Assembly: GCA_039636795.1 (NCBI GenBank)
Contig: CP143430.1
Span: forward strand, 3,906,001-3,970,000
Length of the DNA: 64,000 nucleotides
Direction of reading: 5' to 3'
DNA from: Micrococcaceae bacterium Sec5.1
GTDB taxonomy: Bacteria; Actinomycetota; Actinomycetes; Actinomycetales; Micrococcaceae
Positions 7,902-17,999 of this stretch are shown piece after piece. Every line of letters begins with the position of its first letter. Within the stretch, counting starts at the first letter, position 1. The notes below the pieces were generated by a model. The model did not search any database. It was not told the origin of the DNA and worked only from the letters and a program-made list of their open reading frames with translations. The position numbers were made by a program, and so were the translations under genes.

Positions 7902-9584
7902 CTACTTGGCCGCGATATCGAAGTAGCGGATGCCGCCGTTCCAACCGGTTTCAGCTGAGACAACGTTGTTGCTCCACACGATCGGAGTTGCCCTGTACCA
8001 AAGGGGCAGGCCTGGGAGATCCTGGAACAGGATTTCCTGCGCCTTGTTGAACTTGGCGTTTGCGTCTTCAGGGGTCTTGGCAGCAAGGCCTTCCTTGAGG
8101 AGCTTGTCGAACTCAGGGTTCGAGTACTTCTCGTAGTTCGACGATGCGTTGGTGGCCCAAACCGGTCCGAGGAAGTTGTAGAGCGACGGGTAGTCGCCCT
8201 GCCAGCCAGCACGCGTCAGGCCCGGGAGGGACTGGGACTTGCGCAGGTCCAGTACTTCAGCGAACTTGGCGAACGGCTGGATTTCAGCGTTGATGCCGAG
8301 GTTGTTCTTGAAACCGTTTGCGACGGCGTCGATCCATTCCTTGTTGCCACCATCGGTGTTGGAAGCGATCTGCAGCGGCTTTGAACCGTCATACGGCTTG
8401 ATCTTCTCAGCCTGCGCCCAAAGATCCTTGGCCTTCTGAACGTCGAACTTCAGGACGTCATTGCCCGGGATGTGGTCGTTGTAACCATCCAGAACGGGAG
8501 CCGTGAATTCGGTGGCCGGGGTACGCGTGCCGTTGTAGATGACCTTGGTGATTTCTTCACGGTTGATCGCGTGGGACAAGGCCTGGCGACGCAACTTACC
8601 GGCTTCACCCTGGAAGTTCGGGTTGTAGCCCGGGATGTTCAGGGTGGAGTTATTGGCGTTCGGCCGAGTTGAGTTCCGGTCCGGGAAGTCCGTCGTGTAG
8701 GTCTTCAGGGCATTCGACGGGACTACGTCCGTGACGTCGAGGTTGTCAGCCTGGAGATCCGTGTATGCGGGGCCCGGATCGGTGTAGAACTTGAAGGTTA
8801 CGCCACCATTCTTGGCAGCACGCGGACCACTGTAATCAGGATTCTTGACGAGGGAGATCGACTGGTCATGTACCCAAGCGCCTTCCTTCGCGAACTTGTA
8901 GGGGCCGTTGCCGATCGGGTTTTCACCAAACTTCTTCGGGTCCTTCAGGGCCTCTGAAGGAAGCGGGTAGAAGGCGGAGTAGCCCAGGCGCAGCGACCAG
9001 TCAGCCTCAGGCTGGGCCAGCTTCACCGTGATGGTCTGATCGTCCTTGGCTGCCAGACCGGACATTGTCTGCGCGGTGGGGGCGGGAGTGGAGGTCTTCT
9101 TGCCATCAGCGCCCGTGGTTTGGTTGACGGCGCTGACATCGGCGTAACCCTCGATGGATTCGAAGAAGAAGCCGTTGTTCTGGAGGTTGGTGCTCAACGC
9201 CGCGAAGTTCCAGGAATCAACGAACGTCTTGGCTGTAATGGCCTCACCATTGGTGAACTTGGCACCCGACTTAACCTTGATGGTCCAGTTCTGCGAATCC
9301 GTGGTCTCGATCGACTCCGCCAGAGCGTTGACCGGCTTTCCGTTGGAGTCGTAGGCACGAAGGCCCTCGAAAAGGAGTTCGACGACGCGGCCACCGTACA
9401 CCTCATTGGTGTTGGCGGGGAGCAGCGGGTTCTGTGGTTCGTTGCTGTATGCGGAAATGACCTTGTTGGGGTCGCTTGCGGCAGAGCTGTTCGTGTTGCT
9501 GCCGGAGCCGCCGCCGCAACCGGTCACTGCGAGGGCGATTATCGCCGCTACGCCTAGAGCTTTGGAAGTGCGCGAGAAACGCAT
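7902..9584 (-). CDS. Peptide-binding lipoprotein (OppA/DppA, SBP family 5)
   Basis: 560-residue extracellular solute-binding lipoprotein. Signal peptide MRFSRTSKALGVAAIIALAVTGC with lipid-modified Cys23, then a Gly/Ser/Asn linker. SBP_bac_5 features include VVELLFEGLRAYDSNGKPV, the Trp-rich WTIKVKSGAKFTNGEAITAKTF region and, near the C-terminus, AQEILFQDLPGLPLWYR. It captures oligopeptides (or another solute handled by this broad family) for the downstream OppBC-DF importer. The start is ATG 9584 with AGGAGG 5 nt upstream. First gene of the operon. Confidence 0.93.
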   Translation of the reverse strand: MRFSRTSKALGVAAIIALAVTGCGGGSGSNTNSSAASDPNKVISAYSNEPQNPLLPANTNEVYGGRVVELLFEGLRAYDSNGKPVNALAESIETTDSQNWTIKVKSGAKFTNGEAITAKTFVDSWNFAALSTNLQNNGFFFESIEGYADVSAVNQTTGADGKKTSTPAPTAQTMSGLAAKDDQTITVKLAQPEADWSLRLGYSAFYPLPSEALKDPKKFGENPIGNGPYKFAKEGAWVHDQSISLVKNPDYSGPRAAKNGGVTFKFYTDPGPAYTDLQADNLDVTDVVPSNALKTYTTDFPDRNSTRPNANNSTLNIPGYNPNFQGEAGKLRRQALSHAINREEITKVIYNGTRTPATEFTAPVLDGYNDHIPGNDVLKFDVQKAKDLWAQAEKIKPYDGSKPLQIASNTDGGNKEWIDAVANGFKNNLGINAEIQPFAKFAEVLDLRKSQSLPGLTRAGWQGDYPSLYNFLGPVWATNASSNYEKYSNPEFDKLLKEGLAAKTPEDANAKFNKAQEILFQDLPGLPLWYRATPIVWSNNVVSAETGWNGGIRYFDIAAK

Positions 9585-10054
9585 TCCGCCTCCTATGAGT
9601 CGTGGAGTTGATCAGGGGAAATTTGTAATGACCCCCAGGCGCAGACACAGGATTCCTACTGTGACGTTGCCTACATGTGTGTGTAAGCCTACCCACATTG
9701 TGTCCAGATGTTGGGACTCGCTGGCCAAACTGTAACCGTTCCGCAACCTCCAGATGCCCAAACTGGCGGGAATTTCAAGTCAAAAGCTACTGGGTGGTAA
9801 TATTCGCTGTCTGACAGCAGGACAAGCCTGTTTTTGGGCAAAAAAAGAACCCCGGTTGAGGCTGAAGGCTCAGCCGAACCGGGGTTCTTGGGCCAGTCGA
9901 GCGTCTGGCGCAAACCCGCCGACTGATCAGACTGCAGTACGCACGCCAGGCGTTGCGAACAAGGAGGAACTCCACGGGTCACCGCCTTTACGTTCCGGCC
10001 GGCTGCCCAGATCCATACACTTTCCGCAATCAGCGGTAGAGCCAGCATTGTTCC
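9585..10054. other. 470-bp intergenic region upstream of oppA
   Basis: No convincing gene. It holds the minus-strand terminator at 9845-9889 and, nearer oppA, a weak minus-strand -10 candidate TAGGCT (9687-9692). Short open frames here (for example + strand 9754-10104) have no family resemblance and cross the terminator. Otherwise nothing is seen. Confidence 0.5.
9845..9889 (-). terminator. Intrinsic terminator
   Basis: 13-bp stem (9845-9857 with 9877-9889). On the minus strand the right-hand arm is followed by a run of T (complement of the A-run just before 9847). It would end the transcript of the DUF1877-like gene before oppA. Confidence 0.85.
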
Positions 10055-10567
10055 CTACCCGATCAGGTAGACCATGCCGCGGCCCGCGTCCGCGAGATTG
10101 GTGACGAAAACCCGCGCCCGTCGAAGATAGCCAACGGCATACTGGACGTCAGAGGCCCTATCGATGTGCGGCGAAACCGGCAGCCGCAGACTTAACTCAG
10201 CCTCAGAGATAATGTTCAAGTCCTGAGCAATAGCCACCACATCGGACGGAGTCAGTGCCTGCACCCACGGCTCCCAACCGTCGTCATGCATAGTCACACT
10301 TCCTTCAAACATACGAAACGCAGGTCTCGCCACCACTACAGACCCCAAAGGGGCAGTGAAGGCCTGCAGTTGCCGCCACGCCTTGTCCAGGTAGAGCATG
10401 TCGCGCTCAGGCACCGATTGCTCGAAGGTGGTACTACTGACCCCAGCCCCCGGTTCAAGACCCCAAGCATCAGCTAACGGATCCCCCGACACAACACTGT
10501 ACGGGTCGGACAGCACCTGGTCAGTGATGGCGCCGTCGAAGGCATATGCGTAGTATCTGATTCCCAT
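10055..10567 (-). CDS. DUF1877-like protein, function unknown
   Basis: 170-residue soluble protein beginning MGIRYYAYAFD. The layout resembles DUF1877/YfbM proteins: an N-terminal basic/aromatic strand, a middle LDKAWRQLQAF segment and a later region speaking of a loop and helix (LTPSDVVAIAQDLNIISEAEL). The family call is from general resemblance and is moderate. The start is ATG 10567 with GGAGA immediately upstream. It stands alone; the terminator at 9845-9889 follows it. Confidence 0.65.
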   Translation of the reverse strand: MGIRYYAYAFDGAITDQVLSDPYSVVSGDPLADAWGLEPGAGVSSTTFEQSVPERDMLYLDKAWRQLQAFTAPLGSVVVARPAFRMFEGSVTMHDDGWEPWVQALTPSDVVAIAQDLNIISEAELSLRLPVSPHIDRASDVQYAVGYLRRARVFVTNLADAGRGMVYLIG

Positions 10568-10700
10568 TCTCCAAGTATCGCCAGGGCGCCGCCTGCAGCG
10601 AGGAGGCCGTGACGTTATGTGGACAACTCATGAAATAGCCATGTTATCGGCGGGTTGAAGTGGATCGGGCACAATGGGTAGCCCGCTTGGCTGCCTACAC

Positions 10701-11786
10701 CTAGACGTTGAAGCGGAACTCCACCACGTCGCCGTCGGCCATGACGTACTCTTTGCCTTCGATGCGGACCTTGCCGCGGGACTTTGCCTCAGCCATGGAA
10801 CCGGCGTCGATGAGGTCCTCGAAGGAGACAACCTCAGCCTTGATGAAGCCGCGCTGGAAGTCGGAGTGGATCACGCCGGCGGCCTGGGGTGCGGTGTCGC
10901 CCTGGCGAATGGTCCAGGCCCGGGTTTCCTTGGGGCCAGCCGTGAGGTACGTCTGCAGGCCGAGGGTGTGGAAACCAACGCGTGCCAACTGGTCAAGGCC
11001 GGATTCGCTCTGGCCGTTCATTTCCAGCATTTCGCGGGCTTCTTCCTCGTCCAGTTCAACGAGGTCGGATTCGAGTTTGGCGTCGAGGAATACGGCATCT
11101 GCGGGAGCGACGAGGGCACGCAACTCGTCCTGCTTTTCCTGGTCACCGAGAATGCCTTCATCGGCGTTGAAGACGTAGATAAAGGGCTTTGCCGTGAGCA
11201 GTCCGAGCTCCTTGAGGTGCCCCATCTCCAACTTGTCGCTCTTGATCGAAGAGAAGATGGTGTCGCCGCGTTCCAGCACAGCCTGGGCAGCCTTAATGGC
11301 AGCGAGTTCCGCAGCATCGCGCTTCTTGATCTTGACTTCTTTTTCGATACGCGGGATCGCGTTTTCGATGGTCTGGAGGTCTGCCAGGATCAGCTCGGTG
11401 TTGATGGTCTCCATGTCGGAGCGCGGATCAACCTTGCCGTCGACGTGGATGACATCAGGATCGTCAAAGACCCGAACAACCTGAGCGATGGCCTCTGCCT
11501 CGCGGATGTTGGCCAGGAACTTGTTGCCCAGGCCTTCGCCCTCGGAGGCACCCTTGACGATGCCGGCGATGTCCACAAAGGACACAGGAGCGGGAAGCAA
11601 CTTCTGGGAACCGAAGATCTCCGCCAGCTTGGCCAGACGGGGATCCGGCAGGTTAACGACACCGACGTTCGGTTCGATCGTTGCGAACGGATAGTTCGCA
11701 GCAAGCACCTGGTTGCGAGTCAGTGCGTTGAAAAGAGTTGATTTGCCGACGTTGGGCAGTCCGACGATGCCAATAGTAAGAGCCAC
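10701..11786 (-). CDS. ychF: Redox-regulated ATPase YchF (Obg-family)
   Basis: 361-residue P-loop protein of the Obg family that binds ribosomes and prefers ATP over GTP. G1 GLPNVGKST (9-17), switch region [10 protein letters not shown]3 DIAG ([19 protein letters not shown]), the noncanonical G4 NADE (YVFNADE) that explains ATP preference, a coiled-coil insert and the C-terminal TGS domain ending EFRFNV. I chose GTG 11786 to match the family N-terminus [18 protein letters not shown] 11792 is also possible. TAGAAT 8 nt upstream suggests a leaderless mRNA. Confidence 0.96.
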   Translation of the reverse strand: MALTIGIVGLPNVGKSTLFNALTRNQVLAANYPFATIEPNVGVVNLPDPRLAKLAEIFGSQKLLPAPVSFVDIAGIVKGASEGEGLGNKFLANIREAEAIAQVVRVFDDPDVIHVDGKVDPRSDMETINTELILADLQTIENAIPRIEKEVKIKKRDAAELAAIKAAQAVLERGDTIFSSIKSDKLEMGHLKELGLLTAKPFIYVFNADEGILGDQEKQDELRALVAPADAVFLDAKLESDLVELDEEEAREMLEMNGQSESGLDQLARVGFHTLGLQTYLTAGPKETRAWTIRQGDTAPQAAGVIHSDFQRGFIKAEVVSFEDLIDAGSMAEAKSRGKVRIEGKEYVMADGDVVEFRFNV

Positions 11787-11896
11787 GAGCATTTATTCTA
11801 CCCGTTGCCGCGATGGCCCTGCTTGTTCGCTCCTGAAGCCAACGCCGGCGACTGCCCTGCGCTAAAACTGTCGGACCCCTGTGACAGGGTTGCCAC

Positions 11897-13144
11897 ATGG
11901 ATGGATTTGGATTTGTTTTGGCATTGCTCATGCTGCTGATCGGAGCGGCGGTGGGACTCGGCAGTGCATATGTGGTCTTTCGACGCCGGACGGCCGGGTT
12001 GGAGGAGGACTTCGACGCCGTTTCGTCGCGCCTTTCGGAGGTAACTGCCCAGCTCGCAGCAGCCGACGCCGAACGCCGGCTTCTGTTCGTACAGAACCGG
12101 GAGCTGAGTGAATCAAGGACCTCAGACGGCAGCGTGCTGCGGGCCTTGGGACCCGTGGCCGAGAAGCTCACGGCGGTACAGCAGCAGGTCTCGCTCCTGG
12201 AACGCGACCGGGTGGAGCAATATGGTCAGCTGGCACAGCAACTTCAGGACGCCAGGCTCTCCGACGAACAGCTTCTGCGTTCCACACATGCCCTTGCTTC
12301 GGCACTACGTTCCAACAGCGCCCGTGGTCAATGGGGCGAAGTTCAGTTGCGCAGGGTTGTCGAGGCCTCCGGGATGCTCCGTCACGTGGACTTCCACGAG
12401 CAAGTGCACTCCGGCCGCAGCGAGAACACGCTGCGTCCGGACCTTGTGGTCCAATTGCCGGGCGGCAAGCAACTAGTTGTGGATGCCAAGGTCCCGTTGG
12501 CTTCCTATTTGGCGGCGCAGGAACAGGTGCACGGTGAAGGCTCGATGGGTGAATCTATCGCGCCGACGGCCAACCACGATTCCAAGACGCTCCTGGCACA
12601 GCACGCCAAGGCCCTCAAAGCCCACATCGATGCCCTCGCAGCCAAGAAATACTGGGACATTCCGGGCAACTCCCCGGAGCTCGTTATCTGCTTTCTCCCC
12701 GCGGAGTCAATTTTGGCTTCAGCCCTTGAAGCCGATACCGCTTTGTTGGAGTACGCCCTTTCCCGGAACGTCGTCCTGGCCTCTCCGGGAACACTGCTGG
12801 CGGTCCTCAAGTCCGTCGCCTTCACGTGGCGGCAGGATGTCCTGACGGACAGCGCCCACGAACTCTTCGAACTGGCCAAGCAGCTCTACGAACGGATGGG
12901 CACGCTCGGCGAGAACGTCGGGAAGCTCGGAAGTTCGCTGAAGACGTCCGTGGACCGCTATAACGCGATGGTCGGCACACTGGAAGCTCGTGTTCTCCCC
13001 ACGGCGCGCAAACTCAACACCATGGACGACGCCGGACTCGCCACACCCATGTCCGTGGAAGCAGTCCCCCGGGCCTTGGCTGCCCCCGAGCTGCTCGCCC
13101 TGGACTCCCAGGATTCAGCAGCCCAAGAGGAGTCTGCGGCTTAA
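11897..13144 (+). CDS. rmuC: DNA recombination protein RmuC homologue
   Basis: 415 residues. N-terminal membrane anchor (FGFVLALLMLLIGAAVGLGSAYVVF), coiled-coil region to about residue 130, then the RmuC nuclease-like core with NSARGQWGEVQLRRVVEASGM, RPDLVVQLPGGKQLVVDAKVPL and SPELVICFLPAESI. The D...DAK arrangement fits the PD-(D/E)xK fold known for RmuC, which limits recombination between inverted repeats. Divergent from ychF and convergent with ispH; the hairpin at 13150-13198 lies between. Confidence 0.93.
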   Translation: MDGFGFVLALLMLLIGAAVGLGSAYVVFRRRTAGLEEDFDAVSSRLSEVTAQLAAADAERRLLFVQNRELSESRTSDGSVLRALGPVAEKLTAVQQQVSLLERDRVEQYGQLAQQLQDARLSDEQLLRSTHALASALRSNSARGQWGEVQLRRVVEASGMLRHVDFHEQVHSGRSENTLRPDLVVQLPGGKQLVVDAKVPLASYLAAQEQVHGEGSMGESIAPTANHDSKTLLAQHAKALKAHIDALAAKKYWDIPGNSPELVICFLPAESILASALEADTALLEYALSRNVVLASPGTLLAVLKSVAFTWRQDVLTDSAHELFELAKQLYERMGTLGENVGKLGSSLKTSVDRYNAMVGTLEARVLPTARKLNTMDDAGLATPMSVEAVPRALAAPELLALDSQDSAAQEESAA

Positions 13145-13149
13145 AAGGA

Positions 13150-13198
13150 CAGGCCCGCTGTCACAGCTTCCCAAGGGGAGGCTGCTATAGCGGGCCTG
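13150..13198 (-). terminator. Terminator-like hairpin between rmuC and ispH
   Basis: 10-bp stem (13150-13159 with 13189-13198) and a long loop. On the minus strand it is followed by TCCTTTTAA, so it most likely ends ispH; it may also act on rmuC. Confidence 0.7.
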
Positions 13199-13223
13199 CT
13201 AAATCCATCGAGGATAAATACGT

Positions 13224-14309
13224 CTAGGACGTGGGACGGTTCCCGCGGCCGCCAAGGGCCCGGCTCACGTCGCCAGCCTCCTTCAGGGTGGCCCGCAGCT
13301 CCTTCGGCAAAGAGAAGAGAAGGTCTTCCTCGGCCGTGACTACTTCCTGGACTTCGCCATAGCCGTAGTCCGCCAAAAGCCGGAGGACGTCCTGAACGAG
13401 CACTTCGGGGACGGAAGCTCCGGAGGTCACGCCCACCGTGGCGACGCCCTCGAACCAGCTTTCATCCACCTCGTTCGCGAAATCCACGCGGTATGAGGTC
13501 CGCGCCCCGTACTCAAGTGCCACTTCAACGAGGCGCACTGAATTGGACGAGTTCGCCGAACCCACCACAATGACCAGATCAGCCTGCGGAGCGATCTTCT
13601 TGATGGCCACTTGGCGGTTGGTTGTGGCATAGCAGATATCGTCGCTGGGCGGATCCTGCAACGTGGGGAACCGGTCCTTGAGCAGGCGGACGGTCTCCAT
13701 GGTCTCGTCCACACTCAGGGTGGTCTGCGAGAGCCAGATGGTCTTCTCGGGATTCCGCACGGTGACTTTGTCTACCTCGTGCGGGCCGTTGATGATCTGG
13801 ATGTGCTCAGGGGCCTCGCCGGCTGTTCCTTCGACTTCCTCGTGGCCCTCATGGCCGATGAGCAGGATGTCGTAGTCCTCCTTGGCGAAGCGCACAGCTT
13901 CACGGTGGACCTTGGTGACAAGGGGGCAGGTAGCGTCAATGGTGCGAAGACCGCGGTCTTCGGCGGACTGGACTACAGCAGGAGACACGCCATGTGCCGA
14001 GAAGATCACCAGGGCGCCTTCAGGGACCTCATCCGTTTCTTCGACGAAAATGGCGCCTTGCTCCTCGAGGGAGCTGACGACGTGCACGTTGTGGACGATC
14101 TGCTTGCGGACATAAACGGGAGGTCCGTAGTGTTCCAGGGCTTTCTCAACAGCAATGACAGCCCTGTCCACGCCGGCACAATAGCCCCGGGGAGCTGCCA
14201 GCAGAACCTTCTTGGGTCCAGTAACCGGCGCCGCCGCCTGAACCTCTTCCGGTGATCGCCGTCTGCGGGGCACCGTGGGCATCGGAATGGAAACTGCTGT
14301 GCTGGTCAT
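13224..14309 (-). CDS. ispH: 4-hydroxy-3-methylbut-2-enyl diphosphate reductase IspH
   Basis: 361-residue iron-sulfur enzyme for the last step of the MEP isoprenoid pathway, turning HMBPP into IPP and DMAPP. The three cluster Cys are present: C44 ([10 protein letters not shown]), C128 ([12 protein letters not shown]) and C226 ([11 protein letters not shown]), with the EVEGT acid-containing loop (about 158-162). It has a 30-residue N-terminal extension, common in actinobacteria. The start is ATG 14309; TAGCAT lies 6 nt upstream, and GGAGGG directly abuts the ATG, too close for a normal Shine-Dalgarno, so an internal leaderless promoter is possible. It lies 9 bp behind the membrane-protein gene. 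Confidence 0.97.
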   Translation of the reverse strand: MTSTAVSIPMPTVPRRRRSPEEVQAAAPVTGPKKVLLAAPRGYCAGVDRAVIAVEKALEHYGPPVYVRKQIVHNVHVVSSLEEQGAIFVEETDEVPEGALVIFSAHGVSPAVVQSAEDRGLRTIDATCPLVTKVHREAVRFAKEDYDILLIGHEGHEEVEGTAGEAPEHIQIINGPHEVDKVTVRNPEKTIWLSQTTLSVDETMETVRLLKDRFPTLQDPPSDDICYATTNRQVAIKKIAPQADLVIVVGSANSSNSVRLVEVALEYGARTSYRVDFANEVDESWFEGVATVGVTSGASVPEVLVQDVLRLLADYGYGEVQEVVTAEEDLLFSLPKELRATLKEAGDVSRALGGRGNRPTS

Positions 14310-14318
14310 CCCTCCATG

Positions 14319-15191
14319 CTACCGGCCCGGCCCCGGCCCGCTGGCAGAAGGTGACGGCCGTCTCGCGGACAGGATCCAGCCGATGACACCCAATGCCAAG
14401 ACTGCACCGGACACCACAGCAGCGATGACGATCCACTCACCGAAGCCTGTCCGGACCGCCGAAAAGAACTCCTGCTTGAACAGTTCTGCAACACCGTTGC
14501 CACTGGAGAGGCTTCCCATGAGTCCGCCCGCCAGATCCACCATCGCGGACCACATCGCCACAAGCACCAAGCCGCCGAGTCCGAGGGCGACCATCACGAT
14601 GGAGCGGCGACGCGCTGCAGCGAGGGCCAACAGGACCGACACGACGGCACCCAGCGCTGCGAGCCACCAGAGGGGTGCGAAGGCGGCCACGCGCTCAACG
14701 AGTTGCTTCTGCGATGGTTCGCCCATGGTCACCAAACTTTCCGCCGGGACCTCGATCCGTAGCCCGCTGGCGGAGGACAACCGGTCGCGGATAAGCCTGA
14801 TGAGTGGGCCAATGTCCAGGAGCAGGGCTGTATGGGATACCGTCTCCTCCGCCTGCTTCCCGCCTTCGAAGTTCAACCGATGACTGTTCCTGGCCGTTTC
14901 TTCCCAAGCTTTGGGATATTCAGGCCATGACTGCATTCCGGAAGCAGCTTCCCTGAGGGCATCCGCGGCCACTGATTTGAGTGGTTCCGGAAGATTTACG
15001 GAGGACTCGAAGTTCCCCACTGCGGCTGTACCAAGTCGGCTCTGGAACTCGGGATCCTTGCCCAACGCGCCGGCCAGGTGGACGAAGCCGTCCTCCTTGA
15101 CCACGTTGACGTCCGCCCAAGCGGCCGGAACTGCGACGGCCGTGAGCATCAAGGCGAGGACCACTGCCACCGCGGAAATGAAACTGCGCAA
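14319..15191 (-). CDS. Exported/anchored membrane protein, function unknown
   Basis: 290 residues. An N-terminal signal-like helix (MRSFISAVAVVLALMLTAVAVPAAWA), an extracytoplasmic region of about 140 residues, then three C-terminal helices (about 172-190, 196-220 and 246-270) and a Pro/Gly tail. No motif assigns a reaction. The start is TTG 15191 with GAGGAT 9 nt upstream. It sits 9 bp before ispH on the same strand, and this pairing with ispH may mean co-transcription; a direct role in isoprenoid synthesis is not shown. Confidence 0.75.
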   Translation of the reverse strand: MRSFISAVAVVLALMLTAVAVPAAWADVNVVKEDGFVHLAGALGKDPEFQSRLGTAAVGNFESSVNLPEPLKSVAADALREAASGMQSWPEYPKAWEETARNSHRLNFEGGKQAEETVSHTALLLDIGPLIRLIRDRLSSASGLRIEVPAESLVTMGEPSQKQLVERVAAFAPLWWLAALGAVVSVLLALAAARRRSIVMVALGLGGLVLVAMWSAMVDLAGGLMGSLSSGNGVAELFKQEFFSAVRTGFGEWIVIAAVVSGAVLALGVIGWILSARRPSPSASGPGPGR

Positions 15192-15379
15192 AAGTCATCC
15201 TCGGGGTAAGGGGCCAGTGCCACCATCCTAGGTCTGTCCACAGGATAGAAAAAATGTCGGGCTTCACTGCTAAAGCTACGGATAGAGTTGGAAGGCCGGC
15301 CCAGGGACCGATTGGCCACAACCACGGCCGCACAGCTAGCGAGGACACATACACATGCAGGTAAACGCACGGATAACCC

Positions 15380-16657
15380 ATGGCAGCTGACGCGACCCCG
15401 GAATCGACGCTGCCAGGTACCGCTGCGGAGACCAGCCCGGATAACCCTTGGCCCCTGCAGTTGCTGTCCAGGAAGCTAAAGGCCCACATCGAGCGCGCTC
15501 CCGCGGCGTGGATCGAAGGTCAGGTCATCGAACTCAACCGCCGTGGCGGGAACGCCTTCCTGACACTCCGGGACGTCGATGCTGAGATTTCCCTGCCGGC
15601 ATCCGTATGGTCCACGGTCCTCGATCGCCAGAAGATACCCCTGGAACGTGGTTCCCGGGTGGTCGCCCTGGTCAAGGCCGACTTCTGGGTCAAGACCGGA
15701 CGCCTGAATATGTCCGTCAAAGACATCCGGCCCGTGGGCCTGGGTGATCTCCTGGCCAGGATCGAGCGGCTGCGTCAGGCTCTTGCCGCGGAAGGCCTGT
15801 TCGCCGACTCCCGCAAACGAAAGTTGCCCTTGCTCCCCCACCGGATTGGGCTCATCACAGGGCGGGATTCGGATGCCAAAAAGGACGTCCTCCGCAATGC
15901 GGCACTGCGCTGGCCAGCCGTTGAGTTCGACGTTCGCGAGGTAGCTGTCCAGGGCAATACGGCCGTTGCACAGATCATTGCCGCGCTCCGTTCATTGGAT
16001 GCCGATCCACACGTGGACGTCATTGTCCTGGCCAGGGGTGGCGGCGCTTTGGAAGATCTTCTGCCCTTCAGCAATGAAGACTTGATCAGGGCTGTGGCCG
16101 CGGCAACAACGCCGGTGGTCAGCGCCATTGGCCACGAAGCTGACCGTCCCATCCTGGACGACGTAGCTGACCTGAGGGCTTCCACACCCACCGACGCCGC
16201 TAAACGCATCGTTCCTGATGTCACTGAGGAACTGGCCATGGTCCGCCAGGCCCGGGACCATCTTCGCCGGAGCATTGGCAGGATGGTGGACAGGGAGACG
16301 GACAGGCTCCACGCCTTAAGGTCGCGGCCGGTCCTGGCAACGCCGGACACTATCGTTGCAGTCCGCTCAGAGGACATCACCCGTCTTCAGCGAAGGTCGC
16401 ATGCTGCCGTCAGCACAGCCGTGGTCCGCGCGCTTGACCAGGTCCATCACCTGCGTGCCCAGGTGCGCGCGTTGTCTCCACAAAAGACCTTGGACCGGGG
16501 CTACGCGGTCGTCCAGATCGTCGGTGAAGACCAAGCCGGACACACAGTGGTCAGTAGCCCGGCGCAAACTCCGGACGGCACGCCGCTGGCCATCCGTGTC
16601 GCCGAAGGCCGCTTCAGGGCTGTGTCCACCGGAAAAGCACAACTCGTCGAGCGCTGA
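15380..16657 (+). CDS. xseA: Exodeoxyribonuclease VII large subunit
   Basis: 425 residues. N-terminal OB-fold DNA-binding domain (about 25-125, including AAWIEGQVIELNRRGGNAFLTL), then the catalytic domain with KRKLPLLPHRIGLITGRDSDAKKDV, VLARGGGALEDLLPF and the ISAIGHEADRPILDDVADLRASTPTDAA region, a coiled coil and the C-terminal LDRGYAVVQ segment. It degrades single-stranded DNA processively with XseB. It starts at ATG 15380 and is followed after 69 bp by xseB. Confidence 0.97.
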   Translation: MAADATPESTLPGTAAETSPDNPWPLQLLSRKLKAHIERAPAAWIEGQVIELNRRGGNAFLTLRDVDAEISLPASVWSTVLDRQKIPLERGSRVVALVKADFWVKTGRLNMSVKDIRPVGLGDLLARIERLRQALAAEGLFADSRKRKLPLLPHRIGLITGRDSDAKKDVLRNAALRWPAVEFDVREVAVQGNTAVAQIIAALRSLDADPHVDVIVLARGGGALEDLLPFSNEDLIRAVAAATTPVVSAIGHEADRPILDDVADLRASTPTDAAKRIVPDVTEELAMVRQARDHLRRSIGRMVDRETDRLHALRSRPVLATPDTIVAVRSEDITRLQRRSHAAVSTAVVRALDQVHHLRAQVRALSPQKTLDRGYAVVQIVGEDQAGHTVVSSPAQTPDGTPLAIRVAEGRFRAVSTGKAQLVER

Positions 16658-16726
16658 TTTCACGGCAGCTGCACGGCACAAACACTGCACGGCACAAACA
16701 CTCACCATCGAACGCGAAGGACCACC

Positions 16727-16984
16727 ATGACAGAGAACAATCCCGCAGCACCTTCACCGGAGTCCTTGGATTCCCTCAGTTACGAGGAAGCCCGAGAACA
16801 ACTTGTTGCGGTGGTCAGCCGGTTGGAAGCAGGCGGAGCCAGCCTTGAGGAATCGCTGGCGCTGTGGGAGCGGGGCGAGGCGTTGGCAAAACGTTGCGAG
16901 GACTGGCTTGAGGGCGCCCGTAAACGGCTGGCAACAGCCAGGGACGCAACCAACGACGGCGGAGCTGCCGCCAGCACAGACTAG
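16727..16984 (+). CDS. xseB: Exodeoxyribonuclease VII small subunit
   Basis: 85 residues; the family core LSYEEAREQLVAVVSRLEAG, LEESLALWERGEALAKRCEDWLEGARKRL is complete. Several copies bind the XseA coiled coil to make active exonuclease VII. The start is ATG 16727 with AAGGA about 7 nt upstream. Same strand and operon as xseA. Confidence 0.96.
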   Translation: MTENNPAAPSPESLDSLSYEEAREQLVAVVSRLEAGGASLEESLALWERGEALAKRCEDWLEGARKRLATARDATNDGGAAASTD

Positions 16985-17092
16985 ACGGCCCAGACTAGAC
17001 GACACAGACAAGCCGGCTCTGGGATCAACCGGCTCCGGAGCTACCCGCCTCCGGGCAACCAGCTCACCCGACGAAAACGACAGCTCTGCCGT

Positions 17093-17947
17093 TCAGGATT
17101 CCTCCACAAGCGCACGTTCAGTAGCGACGTCGAAATCCGCCTTCGGCCACTCCAGGGACAAGCCCTCCAGGGCGTCCAAAAGCAGCTGCTGGACTGCGAT
17201 CCGCGCGTACCACTTCTTGTTTGCCGGAATAACGTGCCAGGGGGCGATGTCCGTGGACGTCTTCTCAAAGGCCGTGTTGTAAGCATCCATGTAGTCATCC
17301 CAGAACGCCCGCTCCGCGAGATCACCCCGGTTGTACTTCCAGTGCTTGCTGGGATCATCAAGCCGCGCGAGAAGACGCTTCTTTTGCTCGTCCTGGCTGA
17401 TGTTGAGCATGACCTTGACGATGGTGGTTCCCTGCTGGACCAGCCTGGATTCGAAATCATTGATAGCGGCATAGCGCCGTTCCAATTCCCTGGCGTCCGC
17501 CCATGCATGGACTCGGTGGATCAGGACGTCCTCGTAGTGGGAGCGGTCGAAGACTCCCACCATTCCAGCGGCTGGCGCCTCTTTCTCGATGCGCCATAGA
17601 AAGTCGTGCGACTTTTCCTCGTCAGTGGGTGCTTTGAATGCCGTCAACTGCACGCCCTGTGGATCCATGGCGCCCACGACGTGGCTGACGATCCCGCCCT
17701 TGCCGGCCGTGTCCATGGCCTGAAGAATCAGCAGCAGCCGCTTATTGCTGCCGAACTTACCCTCCGCGAAAAGCTTCTCCTGCAGTTCAGCGAGCCTGGC
17801 GTCCTGAGCAGCCAGCAAGGACTTGCCGTCGGCCTTTGCGCCGACAAAGCCCGGCGTGGCCTTGGGATCCACGCTGGCCAAGGAAAAACCGGGCCCAACC
17901 CTCAGTTCATCGGCTGGACTCTTGGCGAACTCAACTGCGACGGACAT
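17093..17947 (-). CDS. PPK2-family polyphosphate:nucleotide phosphotransferase
   Basis: 284 residues of the PPK2 superfamily, which moves phosphate between polyphosphate and AMP, ADP or GDP. Walker A AMDTAGKGG (77-85), Walker B GVFDRSHYEDV (131-141), lid-region Arg/Lys (LNISQDEQKKRLLARLDDPSKHWKY) and W-rich C-terminal end PWHVIPANKKWYARIAV. The single-domain length fits class I or III; which nucleotide it uses cannot be read here. The start is ATG 17947 with AAAGG upstream. Monocistronic-looking. Confidence 0.9.
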   Translation of the reverse strand: MSVAVEFAKSPADELRVGPGFSLASVDPKATPGFVGAKADGKSLLAAQDARLAELQEKLFAEGKFGSNKRLLLILQAMDTAGKGGIVSHVVGAMDPQGVQLTAFKAPTDEEKSHDFLWRIEKEAPAAGMVGVFDRSHYEDVLIHRVHAWADARELERRYAAINDFESRLVQQGTTIVKVMLNISQDEQKKRLLARLDDPSKHWKYNRGDLAERAFWDDYMDAYNTAFEKTSTDIAPWHVIPANKKWYARIAVQQLLLDALEGLSLEWPKADFDVATERALVEES

Positions 17948-17999
17948 GGCTTGCCTTTCTGCCTGGACGCGACCTCATGACGCGGCCATGGACCTCAGG

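Noticed and set aside
9689..10104. Overlapping short frames on both strands upstream of oppA
   Set aside because: They run through a strong terminator hairpin, lack ribosome-binding sites and have no family resemblance.
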